A stretch of 13,753 bases of DNA from Verrucomicrobiota bacterium (GTDB lineage: Bacteria; Verrucomicrobiota; Kiritimatiellia; JAAZAB01): assembly GCA_018896395.1 (NCBI GenBank), contig JAHIMN010000059.1, forward strand, positions 1 through 13,753, given 5' to 3'. Below, in pieces: positions 4,647-12,601 of this stretch. Made by a program: the position numbers and the translations under genes. The stretch's first letter is position 1, and every line of letters begins with the position of its first letter. The notes below the pieces were generated by a model, which worked only from the letters and a program-made list of their open reading frames with translations, made no database searches and was not told where the DNA came from.

Positions 4647-7415
4647 ATGAAACTCGCTCGCTGCAGAACGCTCATCCGAATCGCGCTGGCCGTCGTTTTT
4701 GCTGAGTCCGTCGTGGCAACCCAAGCCGCAAACTGGTCCGCGACGCCGCTGGCGAAATGGACCGAATCCGTGACGCTGGAAGGCTCCGACACGCTCAACC
4801 CGCCCTACGGCAAATGGGAGGAAACCGCCGGAACCTTGACGGCCACGGGGCTCGTGGCCCGCTGGAGCACCATGCTGGCGCCGGGCGACCAGGGCGCCAA
4901 CCAGAAGGTCAGCATCCGGTTCGCCGTCCAGCAGAGTTCCGGTGCTCCGTTTTCCCTGCCGGGCGGCTGCGTCCGCTGGAGCTTTTACTGGGGTGAAAAC
5001 AATCCGGGCTGGGACTTCGGAGTGGTGTTGCGGTTCAAGGATGCGCTGAATTTCTACCGCGTGCAGGTTTCGGCCACGCGTGGACAGCTCGCCCTGTGGG
5101 ATTCGACGGGCGGATTCCTGCAGATCGTTCCGTGCGCGATCAAGACGAACGCGCCGTACACGCTGGAGATCACCGCGCGCGGCGCGCATTTCCAGGCGGT
5201 GGTGGACGGCGCGCCGGTGATGGATTACTGGGACCGGACCTTGCCGCACGCGGCGGGTCAAGTGGGGTTGGCGGCGTACCGGAGCACGGTTCGCGTGGAG
5301 AGCTTCCAGGTTGAAAAGGTTGCGGCGGATGCCACGCCCATGCCGCCGCACCAGCCGAACTTCCGTTTCGACACCTCCCGTGGGGTGGTTCTTTATGATG
5401 GCAATGAACCCATCAGCCTCTTCGGAGTGAAGAACAGCCGCCTTGGCCAGGGTGCGGTGAAGTTGAAGCCCGGCTGGCGGCCCGCGTACTACAGCCCGTT
5501 TGGGCCGACGATCAGTTCCAAGTGGATGCCATTGGTGGGCAAACTGCCCGAGGCGCTCAAGGTCGAGGGGGGCGGCGAAACGATCACCTACCGCTTCCAG
5601 ACGGAGCTGCCCAACCTGACGCATGCCGATCACGTGTGCACGGTGCGCTTCGATGCCGGGCGCGGGGTGTACCGCTATGAATTCCGCGGCAAGCTCGTTT
5701 TTCTCGGGGAGGGGAAAAGCCTGAGCGAGTCTTTCGAGTGGCTGGATCCCTTGTGCTACAACAACCGTGAGCCGGGTCCGGAGGTCGTCCATCGTTGGAA
5801 CTGGGCCGGTCACCGCTGGCATGTTTTCCAAGGCCCCGGCAACGAATGGCTGCGGTATCCGCTGGTGGACTACAACACCTGCAATAACCAGGAGATGAAC
5901 TGGGGCAAGTTCAGCGATTTCCTTTATCCCGATCCGGCGGTTTGCCCGGCCTTTGAAACCGAGATCGGCTGGCCCCAGCCGAAAGGACGGTATTTCAAGA
6001 TCGGGCAGTGCACCTGGGGTTACGATTACCATCATGCGGAAGTTGGCTCCAGCATCGATATACCTGCCGGCACGGAGCGTCCGCTGACCATGACCTGGAC
6101 CGGGCTTCTGCCCGAGGAAGCGAAAAAAATCTACGATCAATCCCGGCCGGCGCCGGATGTGGCCCGGGAAACCGCCCGGCTGGCGGCGTTCGACCCGCGC
6201 GGGACCTCGTTTACCCGGACCGGTACGCTCGCGGATTTTCCCGGCACGATGGTGTGGGGCGGCGGCATTGTCGATGAAACGGTGGGCCACACCGATCGCG
6301 CGTCGTTTCGTATCGATGGTCCCGGTAACGCGAATGTGTACATGTACCAGTACATCTTCGAACAATACGCCAAGCGCTGGTGGGTGCGGGGCTGGTTCAA
6401 GACCAAGGGAGTGCGGGGCCGCGGACTGGAACTGCGGGTGAAATACACGTATCAACCGCAACCGCAGGATCTATTCTACCTGGGCGGCCTGGGCGACAAG
6501 GATTGGACCCAATTTTCGTTCATTACCACCGCGCCACATTGCCGGGATTGCACCAGCATGGCGTTCGAGCTGGATGGGCCGGGACAGGTCTGGCTGGACG
6601 ACGTGGCCTTTTCGGCGCTGAAGGACGACGATAATCCGAAAGTGACCAGCTTCCCGATGCCGCCCGGCCTGGAGCCCAGCAAAGAAATCCTGATTGATCT
6701 TCCCATGGCGGAGCAACCGGACAAGGCGGTGTACGACGAAAGCCGCAACGGGCATGCGCTGTTTCTCACCAACGTCACGTGGATGCAGCAAGACGGCCGG
6801 GGCTATCTGCATTTCAATGGCACCAATGCCTCTGCCAGGGTGAATTTCACGCCGGTGCTCCAAGGCCTGGATAGACCACCGGAGATTACGGAGAGCGTAC
6901 TTGCACAATATGGTGTGCCCTTTGAAGGCTACAAGCCGATCTTTCCTCCGAAGCAGTTCACCTACGAATGGTGGGCCCGGCTGGAAAAGCCGGCCAAAGA
7001 TCCCGGCCTGATGGTGATGTTTCATTCCCGGTTGAATCCGATCTGCGGGTTCAACCATCTCTTTGAAAAGGATGGGGAATGCCGCCTGTCGTATCAGGGC
7101 GATATCTTCTGCGGAGCGAAAATCCGGCTGGAGCAGGCGGTCCCCTACAACCAGTGGCTGCACCTGGCGATCACGCATGGCGATGGGAAAGTGGTTCTGT
7201 ATGTCAACGGCCAGAAAAGCGCCGAGGCGGACTATGATCCGAAAGGTCCTGGGTTCTGGATGAACAAATGGCGGCTGGATTTTGGCCTCTGGATGGGCAA
7301 GGAGGGTCGGGGATTTTGCGGCGATCTGGGGCCGTTCCGGTTGTACGTGAAGGCGTTGACAGACGCGGAAGTGGCCGAGCGCTATCGCAGCGGCTGGCCG
7401 AGCCGGAAGCCATGA
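4647..7415 (+). CDS. Secreted multidomain LamG/concanavalin-like protein
   Basis: This 922-residue protein starts at the ATG at 4647, five bases after AGGAGA. Residues 1-27 form a signal peptide (basic start, IALAVVFAES core, ATQA-A cleavage). Residues about 45-225 look like a concanavalin-like beta sandwich of the DUF1080 kind (FYRVQVSATRGQLALWD, VGLAAYRSTVRVESFQVEKV). Residues 240-500 are a region I do not recognise, rich in Trp, Tyr and His. Residues about 515-660 resemble a CBM-type jelly roll (RWWVRGWFKTKG, GQVWLDDVAFSAL). Residues 680-916 are a LamG-like domain with QWLHLAITHGDGKVVLYVNG and the usual terminal helix LTDAEVAERYRSG. No catalytic motif is evident. A surface or periplasmic glycan-binding role is inferred; a glycosidase or lyase activity in the middle region is possible. 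Confidence 0.8.
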   Translation: MKLARCRTLIRIALAVVFAESVVATQAANWSATPLAKWTESVTLEGSDTLNPPYGKWEETAGTLTATGLVARWSTMLAPGDQGANQKVSIRFAVQQSSGAPFSLPGGCVRWSFYWGENNPGWDFGVVLRFKDALNFYRVQVSATRGQLALWDSTGGFLQIVPCAIKTNAPYTLEITARGAHFQAVVDGAPVMDYWDRTLPHAAGQVGLAAYRSTVRVESFQVEKVAADATPMPPHQPNFRFDTSRGVVLYDGNEPISLFGVKNSRLGQGAVKLKPGWRPAYYSPFGPTISSKWMPLVGKLPEALKVEGGGETITYRFQTELPNLTHADHVCTVRFDAGRGVYRYEFRGKLVFLGEGKSLSESFEWLDPLCYNNREPGPEVVHRWNWAGHRWHVFQGPGNEWLRYPLVDYNTCNNQEMNWGKFSDFLYPDPAVCPAFETEIGWPQPKGRYFKIGQCTWGYDYHHAEVGSSIDIPAGTERPLTMTWTGLLPEEAKKIYDQSRPAPDVARETARLAAFDPRGTSFTRTGTLADFPGTMVWGGGIVDETVGHTDRASFRIDGPGNANVYMYQYIFEQYAKRWWVRGWFKTKGVRGRGLELRVKYTYQPQPQDLFYLGGLGDKDWTQFSFITTAPHCRDCTSMAFELDGPGQVWLDDVAFSALKDDDNPKVTSFPMPPGLEPSKEILIDLPMAEQPDKAVYDESRNGHALFLTNVTWMQQDGRGYLHFNGTNASARVNFTPVLQGLDRPPEITESVLAQYGVPFEGYKPIFPPKQFTYEWWARLEKPAKDPGLMVMFHSRLNPICGFNHLFEKDGECRLSYQGDIFCGAKIRLEQAVPYNQWLHLAITHGDGKVVLYVNGQKSAEADYDPKGPGFWMNKWRLDFGLWMGKEGRGFCGDLGPFRLYVKALTDAEVAERYRSGWPSRKP

Positions 7416-7442
7416 GGCGCGCTATTGACCCGATCTGAGGAA

Positions 7443-7600
7443 CCAGGATTCAGAGCGCCAGGGTTCAGGAAGGATAAGACATGGATGCACAACAAGTTCC
7501 GACCTGAACCCCGAACCCTGAACCCTTTCTCATACCTTGTCCCATCTGGCGGCTTCACGCCGGTGGCCCAACTGAAACCTGACACTTGAAACCTGAAACC
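7443..7600. repeat. CCTGAACCC / GGGTTCAGG repeat field
   Basis: GGGTTCAGG at 7461-7469 is the exact reverse complement of CCTGAACCC at 7503-7511 and again at 7517-7525. Related CCTGAAACC and CTTGAAACC motifs follow near 7572-7600. Runs of this kind (GGTTCAGGGTTCAG) recur as dispersed low-complexity repeats in environmental bacterial genomes. The sequence could fold into a hairpin with arms at about 7443-7469 and 7503-7525. No function is known to me. Confidence 0.6.
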
Positions 7601-7688
7601 AACCGGAATCTATGCAACGCAAACTCAAAACACGAAGTCTGATCCGATCCCGGACATTACTGAGTTTACGTTTCTGACTATGTTCTGG

Positions 7689-7773
7689 CACCTTTTCCCC
7701 CATGAAAGCGTTTCTTCAGCTGGTTCCCGCGGGCGCGTGCCCGTACCGCCCGAAAAGCGATTTCTTATCAGTT
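7689..7773 (+). repeat. Intergenic repeat, copy 2 (pair with 4311-4396)
   Basis: This is the second member of the repeat described at 4311-4396, with the same orientation. The stem seen in copy 1 is partly replaced here by GGGC-GCGT-GCCC, so base pairing is kept in a different form while the flanking GAAAAGCGATTTCTTATCAGTT type sequence is nearly invariant. It lies about 135 bp before the start of the 290-aa gene, whereas copy 1 lies about 250 bp before its gene. Confidence 0.7.
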
Positions 7774-7908
7774 TGAACAAAGGCAGTAAAAAACCGCAAG
7801 GAGTCAATAGAATAGCGGCATGGCGGCATGATGCCGTTCAGATAATGCTTGCTTTTTGTTCAGCTGTGTTCAGTATCGGACGGTAGATATTTGTTAAAGG
7901 AGGAATGG

Positions 7909-8781
7909 ATGATGCAGACAACCAAACGATTCCTGATTTCCTGCGTTTCCACGGTATTAGCGTTTCAATGCGTGATGGCTGCCGATCCTGCCGGTTTGCG
8001 GGAAGCCCTGACGTTCCATGCCTCGTTCGACGACGGGATCGATGCCGATATAGCCCGGGGAGACAAGCGGGGTTACACCGGCCTGTGTCCAGAGGACATG
8101 AAGCCGGGCCTGCTGAATGCCAAGATTGTCATTGCCAAGAATGCCGGCAAGTTTGGAGGCGCGCTCAAATTCACGAAAAAAACGATGCAGCTGGTTTCTT
8201 ATCTCGCGAAAAACAATATCGACTATCAAGCCAATAATTGGAACGGAACATTTTCTATATGGATGAGCGTTGATCCTGAGAAGGATCTGCATCCGGACGA
8301 TTGTATCGATCCGCTTCGGATATTGGCGCAGAAAAGTGTCTGTAACGCGACGTTTTTCCTGGATTTTCTCCCCGGCAAACCGGTGCGTCCCTTCCGCTTG
8401 GGCGCATTCCCGGATGTCAAGTTGTGGAACCCGAATAGCCGTGACTGGGGGAAAATTCCCGAAAACGAACAGCCGCTTGTCGTTGTCAAGAAACACCCGT
8501 TTGGCCGCGGCCGTTGGAACCATGTCGTTATTACGTTTTCGGGTTTCAACGGTGGAGATAAGCCCATTGCCAGGCTCTACCTGGACGGCAAACTACAGGG
8601 CGCGATTACGAAGTACAAGCAGATCTTCACATGGGATACAACCAAGTCGGTCATTACACTCGGCGTTAATTATGTCGGCCTGATAGACGACCTGGCCGTT
8701 TTCAACCGGGAATTGACCGAGACAGAAGTGCAGGAACTCTTCAAACTTCCCAATGGCATCAAGTCGTTATCGGCAAAGTGA
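7909..8781 (+). CDS. Secreted LamG/concanavalin-like domain protein
   Basis: The 290-residue protein starts at the ATG at 7909 (or the next codon, 7912), just after AAAGGAGG. Residues 1-24 are a signal peptide (TTKRFLISCVSTVLAFQCVMA, cleavage before ADPAG). The rest is one LamG-type beta sandwich: LTFHASFDDGIDADIARGDK at 33-53, a style familiar from PVC secreted proteins; NGTFSIWMSVDP at 112-123; GRWNHVVITFSGF at 201-213; ARLYLDGKLQG at 221-231; and the closing LIDDLAVFNRELTETEVQELF at 258-278. No catalytic residues are recognised. It is downstream of the larger LamG protein on the same strand but with its own long leader, so it is probably transcribed separately. A glycan-binding or surface role is inferred from the fold only. 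Confidence 0.82.
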   Translation: MMQTTKRFLISCVSTVLAFQCVMAADPAGLREALTFHASFDDGIDADIARGDKRGYTGLCPEDMKPGLLNAKIVIAKNAGKFGGALKFTKKTMQLVSYLAKNNIDYQANNWNGTFSIWMSVDPEKDLHPDDCIDPLRILAQKSVCNATFFLDFLPGKPVRPFRLGAFPDVKLWNPNSRDWGKIPENEQPLVVVKKHPFGRGRWNHVVITFSGFNGGDKPIARLYLDGKLQGAITKYKQIFTWDTTKSVITLGVNYVGLIDDLAVFNRELTETEVQELFKLPNGIKSLSAK

Positions 8782-8892
8782 TGCGCGGGAAGAACGAGGG
8801 GTCTGCCCTTAGAATAAAGAATAAGAACTTGTTCGTAGAAGACATTAAACGGGGGATTGGGTGCAGGTCGTTTTCTGTAAGTGAACCCTTGC

Positions 8893-9705
8893 CTACATGG
8901 TCTCAGGCTGCAATATCAGCCGTCTCAGCGGGGTGTGTAAGCGGCCGTTGCTGGCTATAATCCGTAATTGGTAATGGGGGCCGGTTGCCATAATCTCGGC
9001 GTGCCCTCCGGCCTGGTCAACAATCAGGCCGGCGGCGGCCACGTCCCAAAGATAAATCCCGGATTCGAAAAACGCGTCCGCCCGGCCGGCGGCCACCTGG
9101 CAGATGTCAAGTGCGGCCGATCCCATGATGCGCAGTTTCTGTGTCTTGCGCGAGAGCCTTTGGAAGAGCGCGATCGAGTGGTTCAGCAGATCGTTGCGCT
9201 TATTGAGACCGGTGAGGATCACGGCGTCCTTCAGGCGGTGCGTGGCCGATACGGCGAGCGTCTTGCCGTTGCAGGTCGAGGAGCGTTCGCGATGGGCGGT
9301 GTAACACTCTTCCAGCATTGGCGCATACACGGCGCCTGCGGCCGTGCGCCCCCGGACCTGAACGGCGACCGAACAGCACCATAACGGCAGGCCGTGAAAG
9401 TAATTGACGGTGCCGTCAATCGGGTCAATGATCCAGAGCACATCAGCCGCGGCCGGCGCCACGGGGGTTTCTTCGCCCAGAATCACGGCGCGCGGAAAGC
9501 ATTTCCGGATCGTCCGCTCGGCCACGTCCTGGCATTCGCGATCCAGCTTCAGTTTAACGTCGTGGGCAAACGTTTCCGCAATGATGCGCCGGCGATGGTT
9601 ATGCTTCAAGGCATGCTTTCCGCCGGCGCGCGCGGCTGCTTCCGCGCAGGCGAGCAGGCGGTCAAGGAAGGGCAGGGCAGGGCATTCTGATTTTTTCTTC
9701 ATCAT
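8893..9705 (-). CDS. Inositol-monophosphatase-family phosphatase (SuhB/CysQ-like)
   Basis: The 270-residue protein carries the full metal-binding set of the lithium-sensitive phosphatase family: GEET at 77-80, DPIDGTVNY at 94-102 and WDVAAAGLIVDQAGG at 220-234, giving E78, D94, D97 and D221. It should hydrolyse a small sugar or nucleoside monophosphate such as myo-inositol 1-phosphate, but sequence alone does not separate IMPase, SuhB, CysQ or histidinol-phosphatase subtypes. The start chosen is the ATG at 9705, whose ATGA overlaps the stop of the upstream M48 gene; a longer frame from 9912 would overlap that gene by about 200 bases with low-complexity Arg-rich sequence and is rejected. It is the third gene of the lemA operon, presumably translated by coupling. 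It converges on the 290-aa LamG gene 111 bp away. Confidence 0.88.
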   Translation of the reverse strand: MMKKKSECPALPFLDRLLACAEAAARAGGKHALKHNHRRRIIAETFAHDVKLKLDRECQDVAERTIRKCFPRAVILGEETPVAPAAADVLWIIDPIDGTVNYFHGLPLWCCSVAVQVRGRTAAGAVYAPMLEECYTAHRERSSTCNGKTLAVSATHRLKDAVILTGLNKRNDLLNHSIALFQRLSRKTQKLRIMGSAALDICQVAAGRADAFFESGIYLWDVAAAGLIVDQAGGHAEIMATGPHYQLRIIASNGRLHTPLRRLILQPETM

Positions 9706-11687
9706 AGCACCCCGCGCGCTGCATCGGGCACGAAGGGTGGGATGGGGCAATCCAGCGCATCGGCGACAGAGCGCAGGAGTTCGGCTTCGGTCACCGTCGT
9801 GCGGCCATCCGCGGCGACGCACGCGACGCAGGCATCCAGGATCGTTTTTTTTATGGCGGGTGACGCCGTATTCAGGATGGTCAGCGCCTGGTCCACGGCG
9901 GCCAGTCCGCACGACTCCCTCGGGAGCAGGCGCCGGGGCGAATTCATCCGCGCAGCGCCGGACTGGAAGGCGCGCACCGCCTGGTCCTCTTCCGGCTGGC
10001 CGTAGTAAGCCAGGGTGGAGAGCAGGGTGGTGGCCGCCGGCAGAAGGGGGTTGAGATCGTAATACTGGACTACAACCCGGCGCGGCTGGCCGTACTGGCT
10101 TGCGAGGCGGCGAACAACCATGCGTTCCAGCATGTATTCGAAGAGCGAGATGGACGCATCGGCCTCAATCAGCGCACGCAGGTTGGCCTGGAAGGTTTCC
10201 ACTTGTGCGCGCGACAGCGCACGCAGAGCGGTCAGCGCCATATCGGTCAGCGGCAGACGCGCCGCCGCCGGCAGGGACGCAAGCTCAGGCGCCAGTGCCC
10301 GCGTCCGCTCGGCGACATCCGCTTCCGCTTTCAAGGTCAGGTGCTGAAATTGGGCGTTGCGGATTGGCTCGTCGGTGCTGATCAGCAGGCCGTAAACCAG
10401 GGCGCGGGCACCGACCGGTTCGCGGGCTGCGATTTTAATGGTTTCGGGCAAAGCGTTGAGCAGGGCGGTTATGTAGGCCAGGTTTTCCGCTTGCGGATGG
10501 CCGACGCTTCGCAGGGTTTCGTGCGACCGCAGGGGAATGGTCGAGGGACGACTGGCTTCCGCCGCCGTGTCTCGGCGACTTGCGCTTGCCTGGGCGAATC
10601 CGGTTGCCGTAGCACGGGCATCATCTGTGACCGCCACGCTCGCCGCATTCACGGCGGCAAAATCGCCGCTGAAGGCGGGATCAATCCGCCGGATGCGTTC
10701 GACCAGCGGCGGGTGTGTGGCCATCAGGTTCAGGAACGACTGGCCCAGGCCGTTGGCAAAGAACAGGTGACTGGCCCCCTCGGCGTTAGGGTTCTGGATG
10801 CGTGAACCCGCCAGGAATCCGCCAATTTTTTTGAGTGCCCCTGCCAGGCCGTCCGGGTTGCGCGTGAACTGCACGGAAGCGGCATCCGCCAAAAACTCGC
10901 GCTGGCGCGAAACAGCGCTCTTGATCAGCTTGCCGAAAAACACACCGATATAGCCGATGGCCATGACGGCCAGCCCCACCAGGATAAAGACAATCGGACT
11001 GCCGCCTTTCTTTCGCCCCACACTCGCTGTCCGACCGGTACTGGCGGCGATCCGGAAAATCCAAAAACCGATGATGCCGATGATAAGAATGCCGTTAAGC
11101 AGGCCCATGAGCCTTAGATTCAGGCGCATGTCACCGTTGAGAATGTGGCTGAACTCGTGTGCGATCACGCCTTGCAGTTCGTCCCGGGTGAGCTGCGTCA
11201 GGCATCCATTGGTGACGCCGATTATGGCGTCCTGCGTCGAGAAACCGGCGGCGAACGCGTTCACGCTGTTTTCATTATTGAGGACGAATACGCGCGGCAC
11301 CGGTGTGCCGGAAGCCAGGGCGATTTCTTCGACCACGTTCAACAGCCGCCGCTCCTGCAGGTCCGTCGTGGCCTCCGGTACCGGTCGCGCGCCCAGCATG
11401 CGCGCCACCGCCTCGCCGCCCTTGGAAAGCGCGATGATTTTATAGAGTGTGCCCAGGCTGATGATGCCGATTATAATGGTCGCCACCCACATCAGCAGAT
11501 CGGCACGCCACCAGTTCCGCGCGATGGCCACCGCCGAGCCGGCGGCATCGGGTGGCGGTGCAGGCAGGAAAACGTAAGCAAATACGGCGTAGATGGCGGC
11601 GATAATCAGGACGACGGCCAGGAAGAAATAAGCCACCAGCAGGGTGGTTTTGCGCCGGGCTCTTTCCTGATGCTCAAAGAAATCCAT
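9702..11687 (-). CDS. Membrane M48-family zinc metalloprotease with long C-terminal extension
   Basis: The 661-residue protein has the M48/HtpX core: transmembrane segments at about 15-41 and 64-85, the region NENSVNAFAAGF at 138-149, the zinc motif HEFSH at 177-181 within GVIAHEFSHILNGD, two more membrane segments at about 193-212 and 231-252, and the third ligand E264 in REFLADAASVQFTRNPDGLAGAL. THPPLVERI at 324-332 closes the protease domain. Residues 345-661 are extra compared with the roughly 290-aa HtpX; the end (about 610-655, ILDACVACVAADGRTTVTEAELLRSVADAL) is like the helical TerB-type tail found on some M48 proteins. It probably cleaves damaged membrane proteins. It begins three bases after the lemA stop, a pairing common in bacteria, and ends in an ATGA overlap with the phosphatase gene. 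Confidence 0.93.
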   Translation of the reverse strand: MDFFEHQERARRKTTLLVAYFFLAVVLIIAAIYAVFAYVFLPAPPPDAAGSAVAIARNWWRADLLMWVATIIIGIISLGTLYKIIALSKGGEAVARMLGARPVPEATTDLQERRLLNVVEEIALASGTPVPRVFVLNNENSVNAFAAGFSTQDAIIGVTNGCLTQLTRDELQGVIAHEFSHILNGDMRLNLRLMGLLNGILIIGIIGFWIFRIAASTGRTASVGRKKGGSPIVFILVGLAVMAIGYIGVFFGKLIKSAVSRQREFLADAASVQFTRNPDGLAGALKKIGGFLAGSRIQNPNAEGASHLFFANGLGQSFLNLMATHPPLVERIRRIDPAFSGDFAAVNAASVAVTDDARATATGFAQASASRRDTAAEASRPSTIPLRSHETLRSVGHPQAENLAYITALLNALPETIKIAAREPVGARALVYGLLISTDEPIRNAQFQHLTLKAEADVAERTRALAPELASLPAAARLPLTDMALTALRALSRAQVETFQANLRALIEADASISLFEYMLERMVVRRLASQYGQPRRVVVQYYDLNPLLPAATTLLSTLAYYGQPEEDQAVRAFQSGAARMNSPRRLLPRESCGLAAVDQALTILNTASPAIKKTILDACVACVAADGRTTVTEAELLRSVADALDCPIPPFVPDAARGVL

Positions 11688-11690
11688 GGC

Positions 11691-12284
11691 TTACGAAAAA
11701 GCCACTTTGGGGGCTTCGCGCTCCTGGGCCGCAGTGATTTCGAACAACTGGGCCAGCGTGAAGCCGAACAGATTGGCCACGACCACGGCCGGGAAGGTTT
11801 CGCGGGCAATGTTATAACTCATGACGACGTCGTTATAGGCCTGCCGCGCAAACGACACCTTGTTCTCGGTGGAGGTCAGTTCCTCCATCAGTTGGGCCAT
11901 GGTTTGGTTGGCCTTAAGGTCGGGATAGGCCTCGACCACGGCAAACAGGCGTCCGAGCGCGCCGGTCAGGGTGGCTTCCGCGCCCATCAGGCCCTGGATG
12001 GCGACGGCGTCGGCCGGGTTGGCCGCCGCTTTTTGCACAGCCGCCGAAGCCTGGTTGCGGGCCGAGGTAACAGCCTCCAGCGTCCCGCGCTCGTGCTTGA
12101 TGTAGCCCTTGGCCGTTTCCACCAGATTCGGGATCAGATCATAGCGGCGTTTGAGCTGGACATCAATCTGGGCGAACGCGTTTTTGAACCGGTTGCGCAG
12201 GCTGATGAGCCGGTTGTAAATACCGACGGCATACAAAAGTACGATGACGACGATGACTAATGTGATGATGACAGCAATAAACAT
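11691..12284 (-). CDS. lemA: LemA family membrane protein
   Basis: The 197-residue protein has one N-terminal transmembrane segment (residues 2-20) followed by a helical bundle. Family signatures are NRLISLRNRFKNAFAQIDVQLKRRYDLIPNLVET at 24-57 (quoted here as one signature in two parts, NRLISLRNRF and RRYDLIPNLVET), AYPDLKAN at 119-126 and ENKVSFARQAYNDVVMSYN at 140-158. LemA is anchored in the inner membrane with the helical part outside; its exact role is unsettled, but it is often encoded next to M48 proteases, as here. The ATG at 12284 follows AAAAGGAG by about eight bases. It is the first gene of the lemA - protease - phosphatase unit, with a candidate promoter at 12326-12354. Confidence 0.95.
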   Translation of the reverse strand: MFIAVIITLVIVVIVLLYAVGIYNRLISLRNRFKNAFAQIDVQLKRRYDLIPNLVETAKGYIKHERGTLEAVTSARNQASAAVQKAAANPADAVAIQGLMGAEATLTGALGRLFAVVEAYPDLKANQTMAQLMEELTSTENKVSFARQAYNDVVMSYNIARETFPAVVVANLFGFTLAQLFEITAAQEREAPKVAFS

Positions 12285-12325
12285 GATGTGTGCTCCTTTT
12301 TGATGTGTTTACGAATTAATTTGAA

Positions 12326-12354
12326 TATATACCATCCTTTCGCCGGTGCGGCAA
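12326..12354 (-). promoter_or_regulatory. Candidate sigma70 promoter of the lemA operon
   Basis: On the minus strand, TTGCCG (12354-12349) and TATATA (12331-12326) are separated by 17 bases. Transcription would begin near 12319, giving a leader of about 35 bases with the lemA ribosome binding site at its end. Four of six bases of the -35 and five of six of the -10 match the consensus. Confidence 0.5.
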
Positions 12355-12407
12355 TAACAAACTATAACCGCGCCACCGCCCGGGCTAAAAATAACATAAA
12401 AAACCTG

Positions 12408-12435
12408 TTGACACATATTTGGTTTTTGTTAAATT
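12408..12435 (+). promoter_or_regulatory. Candidate sigma70 promoter of tRNA-Thr and tuf
   Basis: A perfect TTGACA lies at 12408-12413. TAAATT at 12430-12435 follows after 16 bases and matches four of six positions of the -10 consensus. The start would be near 12442, about 160 bases before the tRNA. The perfect -35 in an AT-rich island upstream of a highly expressed unit supports the call; another promoter closer to the tRNA is not excluded. Confidence 0.5.
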
Positions 12436-12601
12436 ACTTGTTCGTTTGGCATAACTTTGCGTTTAATAAGCATTAGCGCGCTTGCGGGCATGTAAAACCG
12501 GGGCGTTTTGTTAACCTCATAACCTGATTCAAATCATGAGGGAATGAGGGAAGGGGTTTTATTGCGTTTTTTTGTTTGGGCTCGCGGGGAGCGAAATGTT
12601 G

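Larger units (their letters stand above)
7416..7908. other. Intergenic region between the two LamG-type genes
   Basis: These 493 bases hold no believable gene. From left to right they contain a GGTTCAG-type repeat field (7443-7600), a 10-of-11 inverted repeat (AACGCAAACTC at 7616-7626, GAGTTTACGTT at 7662-7672), the second copy of the shared repeat (7689-7773), a small dyad CGGCA-TGA-TGCCG near 7825-7837, and three GTTCAG motifs at 7835-7875. The last bases carry the strong ribosome binding site AAAGGAGG (7896-7903) of the next gene. I could not place a promoter or a terminator with confidence. Confidence 0.5.
12285..12601. other. Divergent control region between lemA and tRNA-Thr/tuf
   Basis: These 317 bases contain no gene. 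They are AT-rich near 12300-12470 and hold the lemA promoter (minus strand) and a promoter for tRNA-Thr and tuf (plus strand). The plus-strand leader, about 160 bases long, has a small inverted repeat CCTCAT (12515-12520) and ATGAGG (12536-12541), a T7 run at 12567-12573 and GCTC-GCGGG-GAGC just before the tRNA. None of these forms a convincing terminator or riboswitch. Confidence 0.5.

Noticed and set aside
4632..6461. A 609-codon open frame on the minus strand opposite the LamG-type gene
   Set aside because: It is Arg/His/Pro-rich, has no recognisable motif, and lies opposite a well-supported secreted protein; GC-rich third positions create such antisense frames.
8782..8892. Bidirectional terminator between the converging LamG and phosphatase genes
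   Set aside because: I looked for a stem with flanking A and T tracts in these 111 bases and found none.
9706..9912. A longer N-terminus for the phosphatase starting at 9912
   Set aside because: It would overlap the conserved end of the M48 gene by about 200 bases, is Arg-rich and non-homologous; the ATG at 9705 gives the normal family length.
11145..12260. A 371-codon open frame on the plus strand across lemA and the M48 gene
   Set aside because: It is the antisense of two clearly conserved genes and its translation is low-complexity (Gly, His, Asp, Arg-rich) without family motifs.
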